From Hyperoplus lanceolatus (taxonomy: Eukaryota > Chordata > Actinopteri > Uranoscopiformes > Ammodytidae), in contig CM049396.1 of assembly GCA_026929865.2 (NCBI GenBank), positions 23,145,001 to 23,209,000 of the forward strand: a stretch of DNA of 64,000 bases. Direction: 5' to 3'. Each line of letters opens with the position of its first letter. Position 1 is the first letter of the stretch. The position numbers and the translations under genes were made by a program. The notes under the pieces are model-generated. The model was not told the DNA's origin, ran no database searches, and saw nothing but the letters and a program-made list of their open reading frames with translations. Below, in pieces: positions 1-11,479 of this stretch.

Positions 1-1069
1 GTTTCCTCTGATAGTCATAAAGTACCTTTAACAGCAAACGAGACCATCAGTGCAAATAAAGACGTTTTTATATAGTTTTTATTAATGCATTTGGTCTGGT
101 CGCACACCCAGTCCGATTTTCGGTTAGCTCGTGTAGGCTCTATGGTCACATATTGGTATTGGTCGTAGATTTCAGTGTAGCGCAGCAACGAGATTTGAGA
201 AGCCTATCCCTCCAGGTGAGGGAAGGGGAGCGGGAGCCTTGTTTGAGTTATTTGTCGTCATAATGACTGATAACGGGGCTGAAATATCAAAGAAAAAAAA
301 GAAAAAGGCAATGAAGAAAAGCTAAAAGGGAGAGTGATAGATGGGCGGGAGGAGGACGTTGCCAAGCAAAGTGTAGACAATTTCACGGGAGCAAACTTAC
401 TCCTAAATTTGCTTCACCATCATCAGATGAACATTATTCATCTGAAATAATCAATATCTACAACAACATAAACACATTACCTCATCGTCCATACTAACTG
501 CCGTCTCTCGCTTTCTGTGAGGACACGGAATCTTTCAGCTCCGTGAGAGTAGTTTGGTGACACTGCATCAACTCATTGCAATCAGGTGTGTGTAGCACTG
601 ACTGGCATTAGTTGATGCAGTGTCACCAACCATTCACAGAGCCGAAAAGAGTCCGGTGCCCTCACACTTTCAACACACGGACATGCACTATATTGCGTCC
701 AAATCATTTGACACTCGCACGGCCGGCACGCGCTAGAAAACAGCTTTACGATAGCTGACGTCGTAAAAATACTACCGCTTTTCTCCAAAGGGGCCGCCAA
801 CTGACAAAGTTACTCGTAGTGGCTTTAAAGTAGAAGTTATAAAATCCATGCACGATGTAGATGTGCCGACAGTGTTGTTGTAATTACTCAGAATTACTCA
901 TGGAGGCGACAGAAGTGAAGCACTATAGCTTTAAAAGTTATGTCCAAGGAAATGTATATATTATGTGAAAAAAAATCTGAAGTTTCATATATTTAATAAT
1001 CCATAAAGTTAACATTATTTTGCTTTCTTTTTTTACATTTTGATATTACATCCTAAGTGCAACACAAAT
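1..1069. other. No gene recognised; AT-rich flank
   Basis: I see no coding exon that I can support here. A minus-strand open frame around 582-800 lacks an ATG (it opens at TTG) and resembles no family I know. The only structured item is a perfect 20-bp hairpin at 554-629, listed separately. The first ~800 bases contain scattered CpGs and could be flank of a gene lying to the left, but this is a guess. Confidence 0.4.
554..629. repeat. Perfect 20-bp inverted repeat (hairpin)
   Basis: TTGGTGACACTGCATCAACT at 554-573 is exactly repeated in inverted form at 610-629, with a 36-base loop. No flanking duplication is apparent. It could be the remnant of a small MITE or a cruciform-forming site; its role is unknown. 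Confidence 0.7.
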
Positions 1070-1375
1070 CATTTATTTTGAATGTAGAGCATGTTCACAG
1101 TGGCTTATATAAATGGCATGAGGGCTAAGAATATTGATCAGATAAATGATCAATCTAACATTAAATCATTAGGAAATGATAATAACATCCCGGTGGAGAT
1201 TTATATGTAGTATTTTTGCCTTAACTGAACAGGGACACACTGTGACACACTTTCTTCAGCCGGAGCTGCAGCATAAAGTGTCAACAAACTCTGAAACCGA
1301 TAACTCAGAGTTTCTCATCTCAGAGTTGTTTAACTCAGATTGAAGGAAAGAACTCAGAGTTTGTGAACCCTGCTT
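1070..1375 (-). repeat. Relic of the Harbinger-like element end
   Basis: Read on the minus strand, this stretch follows the same order of sequence as the left end of the element at 3244 (its positions about 3420-3660). It shares the GGGATGTT..ATCATTTCCT block, the GATCATTTATCTGATCA block, and the CTGCAGCTCC..GAAGAAAG block. It is diverged and only part of one end survives; no target duplication is visible. Confidence 0.5.
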
Positions 1376-1610
1376 CTTCAAACAGACCTCAGACCCGGCA
1401 CAACACTGCACTATGTGCATGGCGTAACACAAATCAACAACAACATTTCCAACAACTGTTCCAAAAAATGGATTGCAGAAAGACCCACGCCACTTGCAAA
1501 TAGGATTTACACACAAATAAACAGCAAGTCAGCAACATAAAAACACATCAGCATTGTGTGGGCGGAGACACAAAATAAAGGCACAAATTGCACAGTGGGA
1601 AGGCAATTTA

Positions 1611-2758
1611 CAGTTTTTTTTCGATCGCTAAACCACAGTGGGCACAACTGTAGCTCAATGTGCAAAACTCTAACTACACTCTGCACTACCAACAGTCATT
1701 GGAGCTGAACAGTTCACTTCACCTGCAAAACAGGTTCAGCGCAGCAAACACTATGAACCAGCCTCATTGAGATAACACACACTGTCACTCAGAACCTGCT
1801 CAGAGTATAAACACTAGCATCAAACCCCAATACACAAATTACAAACTTTTAATCTTTACAGTTTGAATAATATGAGTTATTTCACACAAATTACATAATA
1901 TTTTCTTTGATGAAAGGGTGAAATTCTTTCACATGAAATTGTTTATTTTATAACATACCATTTTTTTAGGAAAACAAAAAGAAATGAAAATCAGAAGTTT
2001 GCTTCAATGGATACACATTTTGTATACTTTATTGAAAACATTTCCAAATGTAGTATTTATCTGTGTAAATATTCTAAAATTGTAATAAATTCCTGTAATG
2101 TTGTCATTTACTGTAAGGATGCAACTCTAAGCTGTTTGTTTGCTGGAAAATTCGTATTACAGATGCAACTTTAGATTTTTGCAGATTGGGTTGCACTCTC
2201 AACCCTGCCTCTCTCAATGAGAGACCATGATTCACAACAGGATTTATCAGTGTTGCCCTTACTGTATTTCATCAGACATTACAGCTCTATGTCTTCTAGG
2301 TCTTCCTCCACACATCCACACTCTCACTGCCACTCTTCTACCTCCAACAACCTGTCTTCCTGGGTCCATTTCCAAAAAAAAAATATTTTTGAGCTTTCCC
2401 TTTATACTGTATATATGTTCACTAACAAGTCTAAACAAGACATCTTAGTGTTTGAGTTGAAATTGCAATCCGCAGTGTTTGAAAGGGATTCATTCTGTTT
2501 TGAATGTGTGGTTTATAGTTGTGGCAGCAGTGTGTTAGCATTTGAAAAAAGTGCTGGAAATCCACAGTGTTGTGCAGGCTGTGGTTAAGCCATGAGATAG
2601 GTGTGTAGAGTTTTGAACGTTGTGTATAAGCAATGAAAAACGAGCTAAAACGAGCTACAGTTTGGTCCAAATGAACCACTGCACTGCATACTGTTGTTAG
2701 AGTTTTGCACTTGTCGTTCCAGTTCTGCCCACTGTGGTTTAGCAATCGTAAAAAACTG
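1611..2758. mobile_element. Non-autonomous Tc1/mariner-like element
   Basis: The ends are imperfect inverted repeats of about 75 bp beginning CAGTTTTTT and containing GCTAAACCACAGTGGGC on the left, with the matching inverted copy on the right. A TA dinucleotide flanks each end (1609-1610 and 2759-2760), as expected for a Tc1/mariner target duplication. The 1.15 kb interior has only short open frames with no recognisable transposase, so it is probably a deletion derivative or MITE. Confidence 0.6.
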
Positions 2759-3138
2759 TAAGAAATTTTAATTTGCAATGAATGAAGACACAATCTAAAC
2801 CCATGCTCCCATGCAACATTATGACATCATCAAACTCCATCCTTTGTTATTGTTTTCATCGTGGGCCCCCTAAGGGCGGAAAATTACATACTGTAGGCCT
2901 ACGTTTAATTACAGTGCATCCATTGATGATCCGTGACTAACCATATTTGCTTAAGCCATTGAAATTACAATCCAATATAGCATGCTATTGATTTTATATT
3001 ATGAAGCGGATTTGCTGTACTTAAATATACACTATTTGACAGTGAACGACAGAATAAATACTAAGTAGACCTATATGTGGTGAGTTAGACTAAATAAGAT
3101 TAAGTTACAACACAATACCAGCATATCTTTTTGAAACA

Positions 3139-3140
<2 letters not shown>

Positions 3141-3174
<34 letters not shown>
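3141..3174. repeat. (GTCT)n microsatellite
   Basis: About eight tandem GTCT units, just upstream of the large nested element. Confidence 0.9.
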
Positions 3175-3906
3175 AGCTGAGAGGAAACAGTTAACTTGGT
3201 GAAATTGGGAGTTGTATGTATGTATGCTAATCTAAATGAGCTGGGGCCTGTTTCAGGTAGCTGGTTTTGAGGCAACCCAGAGTTTGTTCGCTCTGAGTTG
3301 GTGGAAACTCTGGGTTTTCCGTTTCAGGAAGCAGGTTCAGCGCAACCGAGGGTCAGTTACTGCGGCAACATACGCCGTGGGTCTAACCTGCTCGGGAGGT
3401 GGTTAGTCCTACCCTGAGTTTGTTTTCACTTTACGCTGCAGCTCCGACTGAAGAAAGAGTGTCACTGTCACACGCGTCCCTGTACAGTTTGAAGCAAAAT
3501 CACTCCATAAAAATCTCCCATCGGGATGTTTTTATCATTTCCTGATGATTTAACGTTTGACCGATCATTTATCTGATCAGTATAGCCTTGTTCTCAGTCC
3601 TCGGTCCGTTCATAGGCGGCCACCTTACTCATCGTGACATGCTCTACATTCAGATTAATAAACCTATTTGTATTGTATGTTTTTTAACGTATGTGCCACT
3701 GAACAGATTTATGTCAGGTGGATTCATGTAACGTTGCGGCTGCACGCGATCGTTACGGTTCACTTCTGCGATCCTAAAGTCACAGACCGGGGTGAGATTG
3801 GTTTTATATTCGACATTCGTCTATTTTCCGGGGTCGTAACTGTAATAGCGTCACGAAAACCGCATCAATTTCCTCCAGAATGGTATTATTATGTACAGAA
3901 GACTAA

Positions 3907-4151
3907 AGCCCAGTTCAGACCAAAGATTCGCCTTGCAACTGCTTGCAACTGCAACTCCTTGCGACGAGACCGCCGAAACGTTCTAAAACTGGACCTTGCG
4001 ATTTGACATGTTGAATCTTCTGCGACGCCTTGCAACGGCTTGCAATGCGCTGCAACGAGCAGTTCACACTGCTGCGATTTATCCCCCGCGACGTTCTAAA
4101 ACCATCTCGTCGCAAGCAGTTGAAAGGCGAATCTTTGGTCTGAACTGGGCT
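3907..4151. mobile_element. 245-bp MITE with TAA target duplication
   Basis: The ends AGCCCAGTTCAGACCAAAGA and its inverted complement enclose 245 bp and are flanked by TAA (3904-3906 and 4152-4154). The same site without the insertion is present in the opposite arm of the fold-back element: GACTAAGACT read on the minus strand around 13478-13487. That confirms both the boundaries and the TAA duplication. A 3-bp TWA target suggests a Harbinger-like MITE. Confidence 0.85.
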
Positions 4152-4299
4152 TAAGACTGACATTTCACAGGCTTGATCAACTCACCAAAATCAGCGAGTC
4201 TCGCATAAGATCAAAGAAACCGTGCCGAATATAGTTTTTAGTGCCATACGGCAGCGGACTGCTTAGGGACTGTCGCAAAAGTGCAACGTCTTTTTTCTA

Positions 4300-5645
4300 T
4301 TCCTAATAACTCACTGGATATTCATCCTATCAACACCAAACCACTTCTGTTGTATTTATGAACTCATTTTGTAGTTACCACAACCCTTTGTTTTAAAGAA
4401 AAACCTTTGTTTTTTTTTTTAAAAAAAGGAAAAATTATTCAGTGTGTATATTGCATCCATATTTAAGGCTATTTTTTCAATAGCTCACTGTTTTTTATAG
4501 TTATCAACACCAAACCAACTCTGATGTGTTCATGAACTCACTGTGGAATTCCCACAGCCCTTTATTTTCAAGATTCTTTTTAATTTTTTTTTTAAAGGCA
4601 AAAGGAGTCAGATCATATATTTAATCCATATTCAAGGCTCTTTTTTCAATAGCTCACTGGTTTTTAAAGTTATCAACACCAAACCAACTCTGGTGTGTTC
4701 ATGAACTCACTGTGGAGTTCCCACAACCCTTTAATTTCAAGAAAAAACTTTTTTTTTTTTTTAAAGGCAAACGGAGTCAGATCATATATTTAATCCATAT
4801 TTAAGGCTCTTTTTTCAATAGCTCACTGGTTTTTAAAGTTTTCAACACCAAACCAACTCTGTTGTGTTCATGAACTCATTGTGGTATTCCCACAGCCCTT
4901 TATTTTCAAGAAAAAACTTTTTTTTAAAAGGCAAAAGGAGTCAGATCATATATTTAATCCATATTTAAGGCTCTTTTTTCAATAGCACACTGGTTTTTAT
5001 AGCTATCAACACCAAATCAACTCTGTGTTCATGAACTCACTGTGGAGTTCCCACAACCCTTTATTTTCAAGAAAAAACTTTAAAAAAAATCTAAAGGCAA
5101 AAGGAGTCAGATCATATATTTAATCCATATTTAAGGCTCTTTTTTCAATAGCTCACTGGTTTTTAAAGTTATCAACACCAAACCAACTCTGGTGTGTTCC
5201 TGAACTCACTGTGGAGTTCCCATAACCCTTTATTTTCAAGAAAAAACTTTTAATTTCTTTTTTAAAGGCAAAAGGAGTCAGATCATATATTTAATCCATA
5301 TTTAAGGCTCTTTTTTCAATAGCTCACTGGTTTTTATAGCTATCAACACCAAACCAACACTGATGTGTTCATGAACTCACGGTGGAATTCCCACAGCCCT
5401 TTATTTTCAAGAAAACACTTTTTTTTAAAGGCAAAAGGAGTGAGATCATATACTTAATCCATATTTAAGGCTCTTTTTTCAATAGCTCACTGGTTTTTAA
5501 AGTTATCAACACCAAACCAACTCTGATGTGTTCATGAACTCACTGTGGAATTCCCAGAGCCCTTTATTTTCGAGAAAAAACTTTTTTTTTGAAAGGCAAA
5601 AGGAGTCAGATCATATATTTAATCCATATTTAAGGCTCCTTTTTC
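4300..5645 (+). repeat. ~169-bp satellite, left arm part 1
   Basis: This is a tandem array of about eight units, each carrying the words ATCAACACCAAACCAACTCT, GAACTCACTGTGG, GTCAGATCATATATTTAATCC and GGCTCTTTTTTCAATAGC. The spacing between successive ATCAACACC words is 169-170 bases. Units differ by point changes and by the length of A and T runs. The array is interrupted at 5646 by an L1 insertion and resumes at 7524. Confidence 0.9.
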
Positions 5646-5836
5646 TTTTTTTTTTCAAAGGTTTTTTTATTAAATCACAAAGTACTATCATGCAGCTGCA
5701 ATACAATGGATTATTAATTTTTTTCCCCCTTTTTTCCCTCCCGCACATACCCCACCCATATCCCACCCAATCACAAACAGTCCTGCATCAGAAACACAAA
5801 CACACACAAGAAACAAAAACAAAAAACCAATATGAA

Positions 5837-5889
<53 letters not shown>

Positions 5890-7523
5890 AAAAAAAAAAA
5901 AAAAAAAAAAAAAAATATATTATATCAAATAAAAAAGGGGAGGGGTAGCTACTCCTCAACCATTGTGGTCGGCTTCTCATAGTAGTCCAGGAAGGGGCGC
6001 CACATTCTATAAAATTTAGTCTCAGATTCATGGGCAGTGCAACGAATTTTCTCCAGATTCATACATGACATAATGTCTCTAAGCCAATGAGAGTGGGAGG
6101 GAGGGGCAGGATCTTTCCATTTGAACAAGATAGCTCTACGAGCAAGCAAAGAGATAAAGGCCAGTACCTTTAGCTTCACCTTAGGCAAGCCTGAATTGGG
6201 AGCTATGCCAAAAATAGCAGTAAAAGGGTTCGGCTCGATTTGATGTTGAAGTACTTCAGACATAGTTTGAAAAACTGATGTCCAGAACCCACTCAAGGTG
6301 GGACATAGCCAGTACATGTGAAAGAGTGATGCCGGTGCGCTCTTACAGCTATCACAGGTCGGGTCTACATCGGGGAACATACGAGCTAGTTTAGTTTTAG
6401 ATATGTGGATACGATGTACTACTTTAAATTGCACAAGAGCGTGTCGGGCGCACATGGAGGTAGAGTGTATCCGATCCAGGACTGAATCCCACATGTGATC
6501 TGTGAAGGCAGAACCTAGGTCCTGCTCCCACAGGGTTCTTATAGCTGCTAATGAGGGGCTATGCAACTTCGAAATAAGGTTGAAAAACACAGAAATTGAG
6601 CCTTTTAATGTGGGGTTTACAGAAAAAAACAAATCGACATGATTGGCTGGCGGTTTGTGAGGGAATTGGGGAATTAACTTCTGCGTAAAATTCCTGATTT
6701 GCAGATATCGGAAAAAATTAGTCTTTTCTATACCAAAATTTGTTGTCAATTGAGAAAAACTAACAAATAGATCATTAATAAATAAATCACCGATACATTT
6801 TAAGCCTTTTTTATGCCAGATCTTGAATGCGCCATCCACAGTCGAGGGAGTAAACAAATGATTAGCTGCAATTGGACTGAAAAGTGAAAAATTCTGCATT
6901 CCAAAATTCTTCCTAAATTGGGTCCAAATTCGAAGGGAGTGCTTAATCACAGGACTACTGTTGGGAATAGCCGAAGAGAGTGGAAGTGCGGCGCTTAAGA
7001 GGGCAGATAGAGACAATGGGCTAATAGCGCTGGACTCCATTGTTACCCAGACTGGGGCTGAGTCGTCAAGGTGAAAATGCACACAATACATTAGAGAACG
7101 GATATTAGCCGCCCAGTAATAGTATTGAAAATTAGGAAGAGCCATTCCACCCGTTTGTTTGGGTCTTTGAAGAAAAGCTTTCCGTAACCGAGGATGTTTA
7201 CCATTCCAAATGTAATTTATCATTAAAGAGTCAAGGGCCTGAAAAAAGGATTTGGGAAGAAAGATGGGGAGACATTGGAATAGATATAGGAACTTTGGGA
7301 GTAATGTCATTTTAATTGAATTTATTCTGCCTATGAGAGAGAAAGCCAGAGGAGACCACTTCGATAATATTTGCTTCGCCTGATCCAATAATTTGAGGAA
7401 GTTAAATTTAAGTAGGTTTTTAAAATTTCTGGTAAAACAAACCCCAAGGTAACTCAGATGGTCTGTCACCACTTTGAGTGGGAGAGCTGTATAATCAAGT
7501 TTAAGAGCTTCTTTATTAATCGG
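5646..7523 (-). mobile_element. 5'-truncated L1-type LINE with 14-bp TSD
   Basis: A minus-strand insertion lies inside the satellite, flanked by a perfect 14-bp duplication AAGGCTCCTTTTTC at 5632-5645 and 7524-7537. The 3' end, facing 5646, has a poly(A) tail (T-run on the plus strand). Upstream of it is a 3' UTR with A-rich and (AT)n tracts at about 5833-5930. The 5' end is truncated within ORF2. These are the standard marks of target-primed reverse transcription. Confidence 0.9.
5949..7472 (-). pseudogene. L1 ORF2 C-terminal part, uninterrupted
   Basis: This is an open frame of 507 codons with no stop or frameshift. Early residues YLGVCFTRNF and SLIGRINSIKM match the region just after the reverse transcriptase palm in fish L1 ORF2. 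The stretch YIWNGKHPRLR..GGMALPNFQYYYWAAN is also typical of L1 ORF2. Near the C terminus a Cys/His cluster (CDSCKSAPASLFHMYWLCP) matches the usual L1 zinc-knuckle-like motif. The endonuclease and most of the reverse transcriptase are missing, so it cannot be active by itself. The intact frame implies a recent insertion. Confidence 0.85.
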
Positions 7524-10500
7524 AAGGCTCCTTTTTCAATAGCTCACTGGGTTTTAAAGTTATCAACACCAAACCAACTCTGATGTGTTCCTGAACTCAC
7601 TGGGGAGTTCCCACAGCCCTTTATTTTCAAGAAAAAACTTGTATTTATTTTTTAAAGGCAAAAGGAGTGATATCATATATTTAATCCATATTTAAGGCTT
7701 TTTTGTCAATAGCTCACTGGTTTTTAAAGTTATCAACACCAAACCAACTCTGATGTGTTCCTGAACTCACTGTGGAGTTCCCACAGCCCTTTATTTTTGA
7801 GAAAAAAACTTTTATTTCTTTTTTAAAGGCAAAAGGAGTCAGATCATATATTTAATCCATATTTAAGGCTCTTTTTTCAATAGCTCACTGGTTTTTAAAG
7901 TTATCAACACCAAACCAACTCTGGTGTGTTCCTGAACTCACTGTGGAGTTCCCATAACCCTTTATTTTCAAGAAAAAAACTTTTAATTTCTTTTTTAAAG
8001 GCAAACGGAGTCAGATCATATATTTAATCCATATTTAAGGCTCTTTTTTCAATAGCTCACTGGTTTTTATAGCTATCAACACCAAACCAACTCTGATGTG
8101 TTCATGAACTCACTGTGGAATTCCAACAGGCCTTTATTTTCAAGAAAACACTTTTTTTTAAAAGGCAAAAGGAGTCAGATCATATACTTAATCCATATTT
8201 AAGGCTCCTTTTTCAATAGCTCACTGGGTTTTAAAGTTATCAACACCAAACCAACTCTGATGTGTTCCTGAACTCACTGTGGAGTTCCCATAGCCCTTTA
8301 TTTTCAAGAAAAAACTTGTATTTATTTTTTAAAGGCAAAAGGAGTGAGATCATATATTTAATCCATATTTAAGGCTCCTTTTTCAATAGCTCACTGGGTT
8401 TTAAAGTTATCAACACCAAACCAACTCTGATGTGTTCCTGAACTCACTGGGGAGTTCCCACAGCCCTTTATTTTCAAGAAAAAACTTGTATTTATTTTTT
8501 AAAGGCAAAAGGAGTGATATCATATATTTAATCCATATTTAAGGCTTTTTTGTCAATAGCTCACTGGTTTTTAAAGTTATCAACACCAAACCAACTCTGA
8601 TGTGTTCCTGAACTCACTGTGGAGTTCCCACAGCCCTTTATTTTTGAGAAAAAAACTTTTATTTCTTTTTTAAAGGCAAAAGGAGTCAGATCATATATTT
8701 AATCCATATTTAAGGCTCTTTTTTCAATAGCTCACTGGTTTTTAAAGTTATCAACACCAAACCAACTCTGGTGTGTTCCTGAACTCACTGTGGAGTTCCC
8801 ATAACCCTTTATTTTCAAGAAAAAAACTTTTAATTTCTTTTTTAAAGGCAAACGGAGTCAGATCATATATTTAATCCATATTTAAGGCTCTTTTTTCAAT
8901 AGCTCACTGGTTTTTATAGCTATCAACACCAAACCAACTCTGATGTGTTCATGAACTCACTGTGGAATTCCAACAGGCCTTTATTTTCAAGAAAACACTT
9001 TTTTTTAAAAGGCAAAAGGAGTCAGATCATATACTTAATCCATATTTAAGGCTCCTTTTTCAATAGCTCACTGGGTTTTAAAGTTATCAACACCAAACCA
9101 ACTCTGATGTGTTCCTGAACTCACTGTGGAGTTCCCATAGCCCTTTATTTTCAAGAAAAAACTTGTATTTATTTTTTAAAGGCAAAAGGAGTGAGATCAT
9201 ATATTTAATCCATATTTAAGGCTCCTTTTTCAATAGCTCACTGGGTTTTAAAGTTATCAACACCAAACCAACTCTGATGTGTTCCTGAACTCACTGTGGA
9301 GTTCCCACAGCCCTTTATTTTCAAGAAAAGACTTGTATTTATTTTTAAAGGCAAAAGGAGTGAGATCATATATTTAATCCATATTTAAGGCTCTTTTGTC
9401 AATAGCTCACTGGTTTTAAAGTTATCAACACCAAACCAACTCTGATGTGTTCCTGAACTCACTGTGGAGTTCCCACAACCCTTTATTTTCAAGAAAAAAA
9501 CTTTCAATTTTTTTTAAAGGCAAACGGAGTCAGATCATATATTTAATCCATATTTAAGGCTCTTTTTTCAATAGCTCACTGGTTTTTAAAGTTATCAACA
9601 CCAAACCAACTCTGATGTGTTCATGAACTCACTGTGGAATTCCCACAGCCCTTTTTTTTTAGAAAAAACTTTTTTTTTTGAAAGGCAAAAGGAGTCAGAT
9701 CATACATTTAATCCATATTTAAGGCTCTTTTTTCAATAGCTCACTGTTTTTTAAAGGTATCAACACCAAACCAACTCTGATGTGTTCCTGAACTCACTGT
9801 GGAGTTCCCACAGCCCTTTATTTTCAAGAAAAAACTTTTATTTATTTTTTAAAGGCAAAAGGAGTGAGATCATATATTTAATCCATATTTAAGGCTCTTT
9901 TGTCAATAGCTCACTGGTTTTTAAAGTTATCAACACCAAACCAACTCTGATGTGTTCCTGAACTCACTGTGGAGTTCCCAAAGCCGTTTATTTTCAAGAA
10001 AAAACTTATATTTATTCTTTAAAGGCAAAAGGAGTGAGATCATATATTGAATCCATATTTAAGGCTCTTTTGTCAATAGCTCACTGGTTTTTAAAGTTAT
10101 CAACACCAAACCAACTCTGATGTGTTCCTGAACTCACTGTGGAGTTCCCACGGCCCTTTTTTTTCAAGAAAAAACTTTTATTTATTTTTTAAAGGCAAAA
10201 GGAGTGAGATCATATATTTAATCCATATTTAAGGCTCTTTTGTCAATAGCTCACTGGTTTTTAAAGTTATCAACACCAAACCAACTCTGGTGTGTTCATG
10301 AACTCACTGTGGAGTTCCCACAACCCTTTAATTTCAAGAAAAAACTTTTAATTCTTTTTAAAGGCAAACGGAGTCAGATCATATATTTAATCCATATTTT
10401 AGGCTCTTTTTTCAATAGCTCACTGGTTTTTAAAGTTTTCAACACCAAACCAACTCTGATGTGTTCATGGACTCACTGTGGAGTTCCCACAGCCCTTTAT

Positions 10501-10862
10501 TTTCAAGAAAAAACTTTTAATTTTTTTTTAAAGGCAAACGGAGTCAGATCATATATTTAATCCATATTTAAGGCTCTTTTTTCAATAGCTCACTGGTTTT
10601 TATAGCTATCAACACCAAACCAACTCTGGTGTGTTCATGAACTCACTGTGGAGTTCCCACAACCCATTATTTTCAAGAAAAAAACTTTAAATTTTTTTTT
10701 AAAGGCAAACGGAGTCAGATCATATATTTAATCCATATTTAAGGCTCTTTTTTCAATAGCTCACTGGGTTTTAAAGTTATCAACACCAAACCAACTCTGA
10801 TGTGTTCATGAACTCACTGTGGAGTTCCCACAGCCCTTTATTTTCAAGAAAAAACTTTTATT
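7524..10862 (+). repeat. ~169-bp satellite, left arm part 2, with 847-bp higher-order repeat
   Basis: About twenty further units lie in the same orientation as part 1. The array has higher-order structure: unit variants recur 847 bases apart. Examples are the variant GGCTTTTTTGTCAATAGC at 7696 and 8543, and TTCCAACAGGCC at 8121 and 8968. This implies that a five-unit block of 847 bp was duplicated recently. Occasional short open frames across the units are accidental. Confidence 0.9.
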
Positions 10863-11479
10863 TTTTATGGCCTCATAATGAGATAATTGTTGCATGCTCC
10901 TCGTTTTACCACCAGAGGGCAGCACTTAAAATACAGAGGTGTCATACAATAGAATACTTATGCACTTACCTATATACAGAAAGTATCTAAAAGAAAAACT
11001 GTGCTCAGTGTATAAATATTCTGATCGATGTCAGTTATTGAAATTATGTAAAAAAAATATATATTTTTTTTTCTGATTGGTAGGTCAATACTTTATTGTA
11101 TTTTACATGAAGTTGAGTTTAAACCTGTAAATATTTTCTTATTTTTTTATGACCTGTTGAGATCCCCTTATAAGCCCCTACGGGTTTCTGAACTTCCACT
11201 CCTTTCTCTTAATTTTATTGAGTTTTATGTTATGGTGAAGTAGGCAGGCAGGCAGGCAAGTAGGACCCAAACGCAGATGTTAAAAAGAAAAAAGGTAATT
11301 TATTGCCCCACAAAAAATACAAAAAAAAACTCAGGGCGGCCAAAAGGCAAAGGGCAAAAAGGCAAAAGGCAGGTAACATAGGTAACACAGAAGACGAGAC
11401 TCACCAACACGCAACAGGACAAACCATAACATTTTATGATGTATTGTTGTATATTTTAATGAATGTGTGCAAATAAAAT
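10863..11479. other. Central spacer of the fold-back element
   Basis: This non-repetitive sequence lies between the two opposed satellite arms. It includes a short GGCA tandem run near 11243-11258. It is followed by a stretch (GACCCAAACGCAGATG.. with A-rich and GGCAAAAGG-rich sequence) that looks like a dispersed fish repeat, but I cannot classify it. No coding frame is supported. Confidence 0.5.

Noticed and set aside
582..800. Minus-strand frame beginning LAAPLEKSGSIFTTSAIVKL
   Set aside because: It has no ATG, no recognisable domain and no convincing splice sites, and it overlaps the hairpin arm.
2217..2793. Overlapping frames of 73-123 codons
   Set aside because: They sit inside or across the non-autonomous mariner-like element and show no transposase motifs.
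3668..4006. 112-codon open frame
   Set aside because: It lies across the ends of the Harbinger-like element, fold-back element and MITE; no domain is recognised.
4300..10862. Regularly spaced repeats considered as a CRISPR array
   Set aside because: Repeats are contiguous ~169-bp units without unique spacers, in a vertebrate genome.
10240..10990. Open frames of 62-106 codons
   Set aside because: They are produced by the ~169-bp satellite, whose unit length permits chance reading frames.
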